Source: Pseudomonadota bacterium (GTDB taxonomy: Bacteria; Pseudomonadota; Gammaproteobacteria; Burkholderiales; Rhodocyclaceae). Taken from it: DNA of 51,513 nucleotides. Positions 9,266 to 17,563 of the stretch are shown here, one piece after another. The stretch covers positions 1 through 51,513 of the forward strand of contig JAGTRX010000004.1 in NCBI GenBank assembly GCA_018262285.1, read 5' to 3'. The position numbers were made by a program, and so were the translations under genes. Position 1 is the first letter of the stretch, and every line of letters begins with the position of its first letter. Below the pieces are notes generated by a model. It was not told the DNA's origin. It was given only the letters and a program-made list of their open reading frames with translations, and ran no database searches.

Positions 9266-12200
9266 ATGTTTATTCAACAGCCCGGTTTTGTAAGGCGCAT
9301 CTCTCGGCACGCCATTCTTCTATCACTCTTCTATGCCTGCCCGATTCTGGCCCAGACAGCGCAACAGGTTCCTGAGAGTATTAACTTCCTAAATGCCATG
9401 TCCATGCTACGGGGGCTATCCAAAGGCTATGTGATCGGCTGGGAGATTTTCCTGTTGGTACAAGTCATATTCATCGTGGCGCTTATTAGATACAAACGTC
9501 GCGAGATGCTGATCCAGCGATCGCTTTGGGAAAGCCAGGCACAGTACCAGGCGATGGTAGATCTGGATCAGAATGCCATTATCGTATTTGACTTTAACCT
9601 CGCTAAAGTAGTGGATGCTAATTCCAAGGCGGAAGCTTTGTTTGGCATTAGCCGCGAGGAAATTATGAAAGATGGGATAAGAAAATATTATTTGCCCGGC
9701 CAATTCGGAGCAAATACAGTTGCAGAACATATAAATAATGTCTGCGAACAAGCATTGGCTGGCAAACTAGTCCATACCCAAGTACGTCCCGTTGTTAACG
9801 GCCAGGGCAAGATTATATTTTGCGAATGTTGGACATCCAGGCTTCCTTCAAACGATCGCAAATTGATTCGGGTCACCTATATCGATATCACCGAACGCAT
9901 ACAGAGGGAAGAACAAACCCAACGGCTACTCACAGAACAGCAAACGATACTGCGCAATGCGATGGCGGGCATCGCTTATGCCAATAACAGATTCATCATT
10001 TCATGCAATCGCCGTTTTGAAGAAATGTTCGGTTATGAAGAGGGAGAACTAATCGGTGCATCTTCCGAAATTGTTTATGTTTCCCACGAGGACTTTGTGA
10101 CGATAGGCGAGCGCGCCTATCAAAAAATGGAAAATAACCGGTCTTACAGCGAAGAGTTGATGCTTAGGCGCAGGGATGGCAGCCTGTTCTGGGCAGCGAT
10201 GAATGGTAGCGCTTACGATCCAGATCACCCGCAGGAAGGCAGCATCTGGATTTATACCGATGTTTCCAAACGTTATCAGGCCGAGCAGGCGTTGCGGGAT
10301 AGCGAAAGCCATCTACGCACCTTAATTAATACCATCCCCGACTTGATATGGCTGAAAAACGTGGATGGCGTCTATCTGATCTGCAACCCAGTGTTCGAAA
10401 GTTTCTTCGGCGCCAAGGAAGCGGACATCGTTGGCAAGACCGACTACGATTTTGTGGATCATGAACTCGCCGATTCTTTCCGCGAAAATGACCGTAAAGC
10501 CTTAGTAGCTAACGCCCCCTACACCAACGAGGAATGGCTGACCTTCACTGTTGGAGGTTATCGCGGCTTGTTCGAGACCATCAAGACGCCAATGTACGAC
10601 TCGGCTGGAAAACTCATTGGCGTACTGGGCGTCGCCCGCGACATCACGAAGACGCGGCAAGCCGAGGAAGCGCTACGCCAGAGCGAGGCTCGTTTTTATG
10701 CCATCTTTGAGCACGCTCAGGATGGCATTGTTCTAACCGATGCCGAGACCGGGCGTTTTTTTACTGCCAACAAAATGTTCCTGGAGATGACGGGTTACAC
10801 CTTGGACGAAATAACTCAGCTTGGAATTGATGATCTCCACCCAAAGACCGATGTACAAATCATATACGAAGGCTTCAACAAACTGATTCATGGCGAAAAT
10901 CTTGCGACTGTGAGCATCCCCATGCTATGTCGTGATGGCAATATCTTCTATGCTGACGTCAGTACCACTACACTCGAATTGAACGGCAGGCTATACGCGC
11001 TTGCCGAATTTCGCGACGTTACCGAGCGTAGGTTTATGCATCAGCAAATAGAAGAGCATCAAGAGCACCTGGAGACCCTCGTCGAAATACGTACCGTCGA
11101 ACTCTCGAAGGCATTAGAGGCTGCACAGCTTGCTGAATTGGCCAAAGATTCATTTTTGGCCAACATCAGTCACGAGTTGCGTACGCCACTCAATGTGGTC
11201 ATCGGTTATTCCGGGCTGATGCGCGACGCCAGCGTCGATCCGAAGCAACGCAAATATATGGAAAGGATTTTTTCCGCCGGGAAAAACCTATCGGCCATCA
11301 TCGACGACTTGTTGGACTTATCAAAAATTAATGCTGGGAGTATGAATTTCGAATCCATTGCTTTTAGTCTGAGCGAGCTGATAAATCACTGCGTTGAATC
11401 GATGGAGAATTCTGCCGCAAATAAGGAATTGCAGCTTGTCGTGCGGATCGGCGAGATTCCCGATGTTTTGATTGGTGATCCGCTGCGACTCGAACAGATA
11501 ATCTTTAACCTGCTCAGCAATGCCATTAAGTTCACCCAGGCCGGCCGTATTGAAGTACGCGTTTACTTGGCCAGCCGGGAAGAGGACCGCCTCTGTCTCG
11601 GCATCGAAGTAGAAGACACCGGTATCGGTATGCACGAGGAGGATATCGCGCATCTCTTCAAACCCTTCGCCCAGACAGACAACTCCATCACCCGCACCTA
11701 TGGTGGTACCGGCCTCGGGCTGGCGATCTGCAAACGCCTCGCAGAAATGATGGATGGCAACATCTCCGCCACCAGTTGTTTCGGTAGCGGCACCACGTTT
11801 CAGGTTAAGGTGTGGCTCGGGATCAATTCTGGCAAACTTCCAATAGAAGCAAATTCAGATAGCGCCAAGCCTGCGCAAATTCGTTATCACAATGCAAAGG
11901 TTCTGGTCGTCGATGACCTATCATCTAACCGGGATATCGTTGAAGAGTTGTTGCTTGCGGTCGGGATCGTGCCGTACCTGGCACCTAATGGCCGAGTCGC
12001 GCTCGATATCCTGAGCGAGGCCGGCCCGGCGAAATTCGATCTGGTCCTGATGGATCTCCAGATGCCGGAAATGGATGGGATCACTGCAACACGCGCCATT
12101 CGTGAAATGGCCGGTTTCGAAAAGATGATCATCATTGCCATGACGGCACGTACCATGAGCCACGAGAAGGAAAAAAGTCGTTCGGCCGGAATGAACGACC

Positions 12201-12709
12201 ACATCGGCAAACCCTTCGATATTGCTAACTTTTACCATCTACTGGCGAAATGGATAGGCCACAACAAAAGACTGGAACAACCTGGCGCAGCTATGGAGTC
12301 AAGTGTCACTACCGGCAATAGTTTGCCAAATCTCCGCACCATCGACACAGAAACCGGACTGGCACGTTTTGCCGGCAACGAGAAACGTTATCGCCATTGC
12401 TTGACAAACTTTATCAAGGAAGCGCCCGACTTTACGACGGAGATTCAAAGATCACTTGCTGCTGGAGAGCTAGAACAGGCCAGGAAATCCGTACATGCCA
12501 TCAAAGGACAAACGGGCATGCTCGGCATGAATGATCTCCATGCTATCGCAACGGAGCTTGAAGCCGCATTTCAGCGTGGCGATGCGCCGCACGACCTGAT
12601 TAACAGCCTGCAACTGACCATCCAAAAGTTATGTGATGAACTAACTGGTGCGCTCGATATCAAGGCGCCAGAACCTCCGTTATCTGAGCATCAGGAACGA
12701 GAGGGTTGA
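9266..12709 (+). CDS. Multi-PAS hybrid sensor histidine kinase with receiver and Hpt domains
   Basis: A 1147-residue membrane-anchored phosphorelay kinase. A signal-like N-terminal hydrophobic segment and a second membrane helix (about 55-75) bracket a very short periplasmic loop, so sensing is probably cytoplasmic or within the membrane. Four PAS domains follow at about 90-205, 220-335, 345-465 and 475-590, then a coiled coil. The dimerisation domain has His636 in ANISHELRTPLNVVIGYSG. The ATPase domain shows NLLSNAIKF, DTGIGM and GGTGLGLAICK. The receiver has Asp930 in VLMDLQMPEMDG, and the C-terminal Hpt domain has His1077 in HAIKGQTGML. I prefer the ATG at 9266 to that at 9260 because AAAGG is then six bases away. 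Likely outputs are the divergent FixJ-type regulator and the regulator downstream. Confidence 0.94.
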   Translation: MFIQQPGFVRRISRHAILLSLFYACPILAQTAQQVPESINFLNAMSMLRGLSKGYVIGWEIFLLVQVIFIVALIRYKRREMLIQRSLWESQAQYQAMVDLDQNAIIVFDFNLAKVVDANSKAEALFGISREEIMKDGIRKYYLPGQFGANTVAEHINNVCEQALAGKLVHTQVRPVVNGQGKIIFCECWTSRLPSNDRKLIRVTYIDITERIQREEQTQRLLTEQQTILRNAMAGIAYANNRFIISCNRRFEEMFGYEEGELIGASSEIVYVSHEDFVTIGERAYQKMENNRSYSEELMLRRRDGSLFWAAMNGSAYDPDHPQEGSIWIYTDVSKRYQAEQALRDSESHLRTLINTIPDLIWLKNVDGVYLICNPVFESFFGAKEADIVGKTDYDFVDHELADSFRENDRKALVANAPYTNEEWLTFTVGGYRGLFETIKTPMYDSAGKLIGVLGVARDITKTRQAEEALRQSEARFYAIFEHAQDGIVLTDAETGRFFTANKMFLEMTGYTLDEITQLGIDDLHPKTDVQIIYEGFNKLIHGENLATVSIPMLCRDGNIFYADVSTTTLELNGRLYALAEFRDVTERRFMHQQIEEHQEHLETLVEIRTVELSKALEAAQLAELAKDSFLANISHELRTPLNVVIGYSGLMRDASVDPKQRKYMERIFSAGKNLSAIIDDLLDLSKINAGSMNFESIAFSLSELINHCVESMENSAANKELQLVVRIGEIPDVLIGDPLRLEQIIFNLLSNAIKFTQAGRIEVRVYLASREEDRLCLGIEVEDTGIGMHEEDIAHLFKPFAQTDNSITRTYGGTGLGLAICKRLAEMMDGNISATSCFGSGTTFQVKVWLGINSGKLPIEANSDSAKPAQIRYHNAKVLVVDDLSSNRDIVEELLLAVGIVPYLAPNGRVALDILSEAGPAKFDLVLMDLQMPEMDGITATRAIREMAGFEKMIIIAMTARTMSHEKEKSRSAGMNDHIGKPFDIANFYHLLAKWIGHNKRLEQPGAAMESSVTTGNSLPNLRTIDTETGLARFAGNEKRYRHCLTNFIKEAPDFTTEIQRSLAAGELEQARKSVHAIKGQTGMLGMNDLHAIATELEAAFQRGDAPHDLINSLQLTIQKLCDELTGALDIKAPEPPLSEHQEREG

Positions 12710-12716
12710 TCCATTC

Positions 12717-12830
12717 ATGAGCAGCCGCAGAAACATTCTGCTGATCGAAGACGCTCCCTTTTTTCAGGGAATCGTCCAACAACACTGCTTCGTAATTTTG
12801 CGACGCCTATGCAGAAGGAGAGTGACTTGA
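12717..12830 (+). pseudogene. Truncated receiver-domain fragment
   Basis: A 37-codon reading frame starts seven bases after the kinase stop. It begins MSSRRNILLIEDAPFFQGIV, which matches the first strand and helix of a receiver domain (ILLIEDAPFF, like the receivers of CheA hybrids). It then runs into unrelated basic sequence and stops. The rest of the receiver, including the phospho-acceptor Asp, is missing, so this is most likely a gene remnant left by an internal deletion. Its TGA overlaps the TTG start of the next regulator (TTGA), so it might still act as a coupling leader. Confidence 0.65.
12815..12820 (+). promoter_or_regulatory. Ribosome-binding site that decides a TTG start
   Basis: AAGGAG lies six bases before an in-frame TTG at 12827 and downstream of the first ATG at 12809. 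This makes the TTG the likely start of the response regulator gene. The TTG overlaps the stop of the preceding fragment. Confidence 0.7.
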
Positions 12831-13951
12831 ACCCAACCTTCAAGATATTTGTCATTGACGATGATCCCGCAGTTCTGCTTGCCATGCGCAGCATTCTTGA
12901 ACCGGATTACGCGGTGGAAACTTTTGAAAGCGTGGAAGCCTGCCTGCCCCGACTCGATGCGGAAAAGCCCGACATGTTTCTGCTCGATGTCAGTCTGCCA
13001 GGCATGGATGGCTACGCCTTTTGTCGCCAGATCAAGGACGATGCGGACATGAACCACATCCCAGTCACCTTTGTATCGAGCTATGACACTATCGATGCCA
13101 GACTCAGTGGATACAATGCCGGCGGAGAGGATTTTATCGTCAAACCCTTCGAGCCAGCGGAGGTGATTAGCAAAGTCAAGGTGGCGCAGCAGATTACGTT
13201 AAGCAAGCAGTCACTGAAAGAGCAGGCTGAAGCGTCTGAGTACTTGGCAACGCTAGCGCTGGCCAGCATGGACGAAGCCGGTATCGTCCTGCAATTCATG
13301 AGCAAGCTTATTGCTTGGGATAACGATCAGGAAATCGCAGCCGGGCTACTCGAACTGATGCAACGTTATCAGCTTAATGGCGTGGTGCAAACGAGGATTG
13401 CCGAGCGTACCTTAACGTTAAGCTCTGCCGGGACCAATCTTCCCCTCGAAACCTCTGTCATGGAACATGCCCGTACAATGGGTCGAATTTTTGAGTTTAG
13501 CAATCGGAGCGTGCACAACTTTGATCGTGTAACGCTCATGGTCAATAATTCGCCCCTACATGACCCAGATTTTTGCGGCCGATTAAGAGACAACCTCTCC
13601 GTTGCGGCACAAGGTGCTGATTCGCGTTTGCATGCAGTTGAGATCGAAGAAGCTAATCGTCGCAACCAAGCAGGCATCCTCGGGGCGCTGGAACGCATTC
13701 ACGTATCGATCGGCAGTATGCGCAAATCCCACGAACTTGTTCGCAACCAGAGTTCCTCGTTGGTTCTAGAACTTGGAGAAAGTCTGGCTGATGCGTTCGT
13801 CCATCTAGGGTTAACCGATAACCAAGAGCGCTTTCTGGAGGATATGGTGAATGAATTTATGCGACGCTTGGTTGAACTCTTTGATCGCGGCGAAGAAACC
13901 TACCAATCCTTCCAAGAGTTGAGCCAGCAGCTTGGTGCGCTTAAGCAGTGA
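12827..13951 (+). CDS. Response regulator with uncharacterised helical output domain
   Basis: A 374-residue protein whose receiver domain (about 1-125) shows FVIDDDPAVL, phospho-acceptor Asp54 in FLLDVSLPGMDG, the VSSYD segment and FIVKPFEP. A coiled-coil-like linker (KQSLKEQAEASEY) leads to a C-terminal region of about 230 residues with no DNA-binding or enzyme motif that I recognise. Residues about 150-270 look mixed and sensor-like. The last 100 are helical, with an RNQSSSLVLELGESLADAF stretch that could dimerise. It probably receives phosphate from the upstream hybrid kinase. The first ATG at 12809 has no ribosome site; the TTG does. Confidence 0.87.
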   Translation: MNPTFKIFVIDDDPAVLLAMRSILEPDYAVETFESVEACLPRLDAEKPDMFLLDVSLPGMDGYAFCRQIKDDADMNHIPVTFVSSYDTIDARLSGYNAGGEDFIVKPFEPAEVISKVKVAQQITLSKQSLKEQAEASEYLATLALASMDEAGIVLQFMSKLIAWDNDQEIAAGLLELMQRYQLNGVVQTRIAERTLTLSSAGTNLPLETSVMEHARTMGRIFEFSNRSVHNFDRVTLMVNNSPLHDPDFCGRLRDNLSVAAQGADSRLHAVEIEEANRRNQAGILGALERIHVSIGSMRKSHELVRNQSSSLVLELGESLADAFVHLGLTDNQERFLEDMVNEFMRRLVELFDRGEETYQSFQELSQQLGALKQ

Positions 13952-14082
13952 ACATCCACAACATACGCATATGGGCAGCATCGCTGGCGAAAATCCCTTC
14001 GGTCAGTAAAATTGTCATTGCCCGAATTTCATCACGCTTACACCTGTGGTAACGCCATAGCATGCCAACAAATCGTCCTCGG

Positions 14083-14230
14083 TTCCCTGATTACTACGGA
14101 AATATTCCCTGTTCTGATAAAAAAACCATGTGTCGATTGGGCTGGAATGTGCCATAGGGCGGCCATTTCCACCGATTTTCCAAAAAATATCGCCCGATAA
14201 AACGAGAATTTCCCTGTTTTATTCCCTGTT
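14083..14230 (+). repeat. Repeated TTCCCTGTT motifs
   Basis: TTCCCTGTT occurs at 14105, 14210 and 14222, and a variant TTCCCTGAT at 14083. Dense TTCCCTGTT-type repeats are often found at the ends of elements integrated into tRNA-Ser genes in proteobacteria (general knowledge, not checked here). They lie just upstream of the tRNA-like remnant. Confidence 0.55.
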
Positions 14231-14246
14231 ATGGGAAATATCATGT

Positions 14247-14281
14247 GGAGAAGGGTTCGCGACGGACTACCCTCTCCGCCA
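14247..14281 (+). pseudogene. Collapsed tRNA-Ser 3'-end remnant, putative attachment site
   Basis: The sequence has GGAGA at its left end, GGGTTCG as in a T-arm, and CCCTCTCCGCCA at its right end. Bacterial tRNA-Ser genes begin GGAGA and end with TCTCCGCCA, so this looks like an internally deleted tRNA-Ser. GGAGA(a)GGGT can still pair with ACCCTCTCC. The anticodon arm is missing, so it cannot be a functional tRNA. A terminator typical of tRNA genes follows 11 bases later. Confidence 0.55.
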
Positions 14282-14292
14282 GAACACGCCAG

Positions 14293-14326
14293 AAACCCGC
14301 ACAGCCAAAGGCTTTGCGGGTTTTTT
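14293..14326 (+). terminator. Rho-independent terminator after the tRNA remnant
   Basis: AAACCCGC pairs with GCGGGTTT, with an inner AGCC/GGCT stem and a loop of about three bases, followed by a T-run. It is oriented for plus-strand transcription. No intact plus-strand gene precedes it closely, so it probably served the lost tRNA gene. Confidence 0.85.
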
Positions 14327-14433
14327 GTTGCCACATGCACGGCCTTTGCGGGTTCTGGGAATTCGGCTTTTTTCGCCTTAAAGCTAAAACTCCGTGTTAC
14401 GGATCTGTCACACCGACCGAAACCATCTTCAAT

Positions 14434-14979
14434 TCATTTGTTACCAAATTGCTTGAGCAAGGACTTCCTGTTTGCCAGGTATTCGGTCTGGAACACGGCC
14501 ATTCTCAGCACATCCCGGTATTCGCCATCGGCAAAAAACTCATGGTGCAGCCGGCCTTCTTCCTTGAAGCCCACTTTGCGATAGACGTTGATCGCGCGCA
14601 TGTTTTCGCAATCGACAATCAATGAGAGCTTGTGCAAGTTGAGAACGGTAAAGGCGTAATCCATGGCCATGACGGTGGCAACCGTCGCATAACCCCGTCC
14701 TTGATAAGCCGGTGCAATGATGATTTGAAACTCGGCTCGGCGGTGGATATGATTGATCTCGACAAGTTCGACCAGCCCGATGCGCTCCTGGCCACTTTCG
14801 GCGACAAAGCGTCGCTCGCTTTGGTCGTGAATGTGTTTGTCGTAGAGATCACAGAGCTCGACATAGGCTTCATACGGCTCTTCGAACCAGTAGTGCATGA
14901 CTATTTCGTTGTTGTCCAGTTCATGGACAAAACGCAAATCTTCCCGCTCCAGCGGGCGCAGGTGAAGGTTGTCTGGCAT
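14434..14979 (-). CDS. speG: Spermidine N1-acetyltransferase SpeG
   Basis: SpeG acetylates spermidine and spermine with acetyl-CoA, limiting polyamine toxicity. The 181-residue product matches the enterobacterial enzyme very closely by eye: [67 protein letters not shown] and the acetyl-CoA loop YQGRGYA. I start at the ATG at 14979 (MPDNLHLRP), since the longer frame adds 90 residues that do not look like protein. The gene stands alone beside the tRNA-Ser remnant. SpeG is best known from gammaproteobacteria and some firmicutes, so acquisition by transfer is possible but only inferred. Confidence 0.95.
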   Translation of the reverse strand: MPDNLHLRPLEREDLRFVHELDNNEIVMHYWFEEPYEAYVELCDLYDKHIHDQSERRFVAESGQERIGLVELVEINHIHRRAEFQIIIAPAYQGRGYATVATVMAMDYAFTVLNLHKLSLIVDCENMRAINVYRKVGFKEEGRLHHEFFADGEYRDVLRMAVFQTEYLANRKSLLKQFGNK

Positions 14980-15072
14980 GGCATAAATAAGGGATTGACG
15001 ATGGACACATTCTATCTTGGCCGACGCGATCGCGCGATCAACCCGTTCTCCAAACTGCGGGGCATCAAATTC

Positions 15073-15945
15073 ATGGCACAGAAACTGGTTCGCATCGTCG
15101 AAAACAGAAAATCTCGCCCGCGCATTGCAGGCGCGCTGGCGGCATGGGCGCTTCTGCTGGCAAATTGCCCCGTTATTGCCAACCCTTGCGCTTACGAAGT
15201 CTTTGGCGGCCGCCAGGTCTTTGCCGGTGCCCCGCAGCCCGAAATCCATATCGACAAGGAAGCAATCAAGGCGGTCATCGATCTGAGAACTTATGGCGGC
15301 AAAAAAGAGAGGCCTTATTTCGACTCACCCGGCGCCACTTTCACGATTGACTATACCTTCGCCAATGCGGGGTCTGACCGTGATCTCATACTCGGTTTTC
15401 CCATCGGCAGTGTGCGCAAGGATCGCATTGTTTCTTTTTCCGTCAAGGACGTCGACACCGGCAAGGAAATTGCGACCCTGTCAGAAGGCTTGAATGCGGG
15501 ATTGCCGCTGTCGGCTGCCGATCTGCAGGCTTGCGAAAAGGGGCAATTCCACCAGAAGGTTCCAGCGCGTGAAGCGGCAGGGAATTCGGGTATTGTCATT
15601 CACCAGTTGCCCGTCGAGAATCGCATCGTCTGGTACGCCTGGAAGCAAAGCTTTCCGGCTGTTGCCAAAACCAGACTGCGGGTCAGCTACAGGATCGAAA
15701 GCGAAGGGGATAGCTGTATCTACCACTACATTTTGTCGACAACCCGTCACTGGGGTAGCGGTGTCATCAAGGATCTGACTATCGCTGCCCGCTTCAAGGG
15801 TCAGACGCCACGCTCCCCGTTTTTCGCTCCAAGCGGCCATCCGCAGGGATTTACTTACGACAGGAAGTCACGGGTGATGCGCTGGCGTTTTCATGACTAC
15901 ACGCCCAGCGAAGACCTGACTTTGGTGTTGAGAAAAGGCTGTTGA
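15073..15945 (+). CDS. Secreted protein of unknown function
   Basis: A 290-residue protein with a clear signal peptide: basic start (ENRKSRPR), hydrophobic [14 protein letters not shown] core and likely cleavage after VIA. The mature part looks like beta-rich sandwich sequence, with [33 protein letters not shown] and [18 protein letters not shown]. Two cysteines near the start and end of the mature chain could form a disulfide. I recognise no enzyme motif. I chose the ATG at 15073 since it gives a normal signal peptide and leaves a promoter gap to divergent speG; the ATG at 15001 has a better ribosome site but would give an overlong leader. The function is unknown; an envelope or adhesion role is a guess. 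Confidence 0.75.
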   Translation: MAQKLVRIVENRKSRPRIAGALAAWALLLANCPVIANPCAYEVFGGRQVFAGAPQPEIHIDKEAIKAVIDLRTYGGKKERPYFDSPGATFTIDYTFANAGSDRDLILGFPIGSVRKDRIVSFSVKDVDTGKEIATLSEGLNAGLPLSAADLQACEKGQFHQKVPAREAAGNSGIVIHQLPVENRIVWYAWKQSFPAVAKTRLRVSYRIESEGDSCIYHYILSTTRHWGSGVIKDLTIAARFKGQTPRSPFFAPSGHPQGFTYDRKSRVMRWRFHDYTPSEDLTLVLRKGC

Positions 15946-16041
15946 AGGCCTCCGGGTTTGGCCGGTGTATACTTGCCAGCCTTGTGGCAGCATGAAAATA
16001 CCGCCGCTGCGAGAACGCATTTCCATACTTGAAAGACATTG

Positions 16042-16425
16042 ATGACTTCCGCAATTGCCGTATTTTGCGGCGCCGGCTTTGGCGCATTGCTGCGCTGGTG
16101 GCTGAGCCTGACACTGAACCCAATTTTCCCGACCATGCCTTTCGGTACGCTGGCGGCCAACCTGCTCGGTGGCCTGTTCATCGGTATCGCCATTGGATAT
16201 TTCACGCACCGTATCAGCCTGCCGCCGGAAATGCGCCTGCTGATCATCACCGGTTTTCTCGGCGGTTTGACCACTTTCTCCACCTTTTCCGGCGAAGTTG
16301 TCACACTGATCACCCGCACCGAATATTTATGGGCGATGATCACCGCTGGTCTGCACCTTTTCGGCTCACTGGCCATGACCGTTCTTGGGCTGATGACCGC
16401 CAACGCTTTCTTCGTCAGAACTTAA
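16042..16425 (+). CDS. crcB: Fluoride ion channel CrcB/FluC
   Basis: A 127-residue inner-membrane protein that exports fluoride as a dual-topology dimer in this family. Four transmembrane helices can be read, with the family motifs GAGFGALLRWWLS, FGTLAANLLGG and GFLGGLTTFSTFSGEV, the last containing the Phe and Thr residues that line the pore. I start at the ATG at 16042 rather than the TTG three bases earlier. A DUF190 gene follows after 17 bases, a frequent pairing. I looked for a fluoride riboswitch upstream and did not see one. Confidence 0.95.
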   Translation: MTSAIAVFCGAGFGALLRWWLSLTLNPIFPTMPFGTLAANLLGGLFIGIAIGYFTHRISLPPEMRLLIITGFLGGLTTFSTFSGEVVTLITRTEYLWAMITAGLHLFGSLAMTVLGLMTANAFFVRT

Positions 16426-16442
16426 TATCCCGGAGACACACC

Positions 16443-16772
16443 ATGCCAGGCACTTACCTCAAGTTTTACGTCCAGGAAGACCATAAGCACCATGGCATCG
16501 CCACCTACGAATGGCTGCTGGAACAGGCAAAGAAAACCGGCATCCGGGGCGGCTCGGCCTTCCGCGCCATCGCCGGTTTTGGCCGCGACGGCAAAATTTA
16601 CGAAGACCATTTTTTCGAACTGGCCGGCCATTTACCGATCGAAGTCGGTTTTGCCGTCAAGGAGGAAGAAGCCACGGCTTTGCTCAACCTGATCGCTGCC
16701 GAAAAGCTTTCCTTGTTTTACATCAAGCTGCCAGTTGAATCGGGACTTACCTACACACCCGCAACCTCCTGA
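16443..16772 (+). CDS. DUF190 family protein, PII-like
   Basis: A 109-residue protein of the DUF190 family. Typical features are LKFYVQEDHKHHGIATYEWL at the start, a GGSAFRAIAGFG turn, then ELAGHLPIEVGFAVKEEE. Members have a PII-like ferredoxin fold and are often found beside crcB, but the biochemical role is not settled. A GGAG ribosome site precedes the ATG at 16443; the longer frame starting inside crcB is not needed. It probably forms an operon with crcB and the zinc-ribbon gene that starts five bases downstream. Confidence 0.9.
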   Translation: MPGTYLKFYVQEDHKHHGIATYEWLLEQAKKTGIRGGSAFRAIAGFGRDGKIYEDHFFELAGHLPIEVGFAVKEEEATALLNLIAAEKLSLFYIKLPVESGLTYTPATS

Positions 16773-16777
16773 ACAGC

Positions 16778-17506
16778 ATGACCAAACCAGCCTGCCCCTG
16801 CTGTCTGGCGCCGATGCAGCAGCACCGCTTTGCCCGCAAACTGCACGGCGAAATCGAGCTTGACCTCTGCTTTACCTGCCAGTGCATCTGGTTTGACGAA
16901 TTTGAAAGCGCCCAATTGTCACCTGCCGGGGTGCTCGCGCTCTTTCGCTGCCTGCACGAACACCGCGATGACCTTCGCCAACCCTGGCCGGATGTCCTCA
17001 CCTGCCCGCGCTGTCAGGATCGCATGATCCATGGGCTCGACGTCTGCAAGAGCGGAAAGTTTTCTTATCACCGCTGCCCCCGGCAGCATGGCAGGCTCAG
17101 TTCCTTTTCCGCCTTCCTGATGGAAAAAGGCTTTGTGCGCCAGCTGAATGGCGCTGAAGTCAAGGCGCTGGCTGACAAGGTTCAGATGATCCGTTGTTCC
17201 GGCTGCGGCGCGCCGGTCGACATTCGCAATGAAAATATCTGCCACCATTGCCGAGCGCCGATTGCCATTCTCGACCCCGAGGCCGTCCAGAAAGCACTGG
17301 CCGAATTTGGCAAAGCCGCCTACCAGGCCGAGCACGTCGATCCCAATGCCCTGGCAGATGCGCTGATTGCCAACGAGCGCATGAAATCGCAGGCAAAGAA
17401 GGATGGGGCATCGGCAAGTTCGATTGGCTTTATCGAAATGTCCGACGCCACCGATCTGGTGGCTGGCGGCATCGAACTGCTTCTCGGCATCTTGTCCGAT
17501 AGCTGA
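16778..17506 (+). CDS. Zinc-ribbon protein, zf-TFIIB type
   Basis: A 242-residue soluble protein with several cysteine pairs. They are CPCC near residue 6, CFTCQCIWFDEFE near residue 31 (the zf-TFIIB-like pattern in which a CxxC pair precedes a WFD-type acidic segment), CPRCQDRM near residue 75, a CSGCGAP pair and a CHHCRAP pair near residues 139 and 153. It probably binds two or more structural zinc ions. The C-terminal 80 residues are helical and lack cysteines until the end. No enzyme function is recognised. It closes the crcB-DUF190 gene group and is followed by a strong terminator. Confidence 0.78.
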   Translation: MTKPACPCCLAPMQQHRFARKLHGEIELDLCFTCQCIWFDEFESAQLSPAGVLALFRCLHEHRDDLRQPWPDVLTCPRCQDRMIHGLDVCKSGKFSYHRCPRQHGRLSSFSAFLMEKGFVRQLNGAEVKALADKVQMIRCSGCGAPVDIRNENICHHCRAPIAILDPEAVQKALAEFGKAAYQAEHVDPNALADALIANERMKSQAKKDGASASSIGFIEMSDATDLVAGGIELLLGILSDS

Positions 17507-17510
17507 TACA

Positions 17511-17537
17511 AAAAAGCCCTGCCGAAGCAGGGCTTTT
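17511..17537. terminator. Bidirectional terminator between convergent genes
   Basis: AAAAGCCCTGC and GCAGGGCTTTT form an 11-bp stem around a short loop, with an A-run on one side and a T-run on the other. It can stop both the plus-strand zinc-ribbon gene and the minus-strand VIT-VWA gene, which ends at 17564. Confidence 0.9.
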
Positions 17538-17563
17538 GGGAGTGCCGCAGGTTACCGGTAGGA

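Larger units (their letters stand above)
13952..14433. other. Gene-free stretch with a mobile-element scar
   Basis: No convincing gene is seen in these 482 bases. They contain repeated TTCCCTGTT motifs, a collapsed tRNA-Ser-like end and a strong terminator, listed separately. Together they look like the boundary left by an integrated element. Confidence 0.6.

Noticed and set aside
14980-15249. N-terminal extension of 90 codons on SpeG
   Set aside because: The known enzyme starts at the equivalent of the ATG at 14979; the extension is antisense to the secreted protein gene.
15946-16041. Possible fluoride riboswitch upstream of crcB
   Set aside because: The leader lacks the conserved pseudoknot and GGCGAT-type sequences of that riboswitch, and no comparable fold was found by eye.
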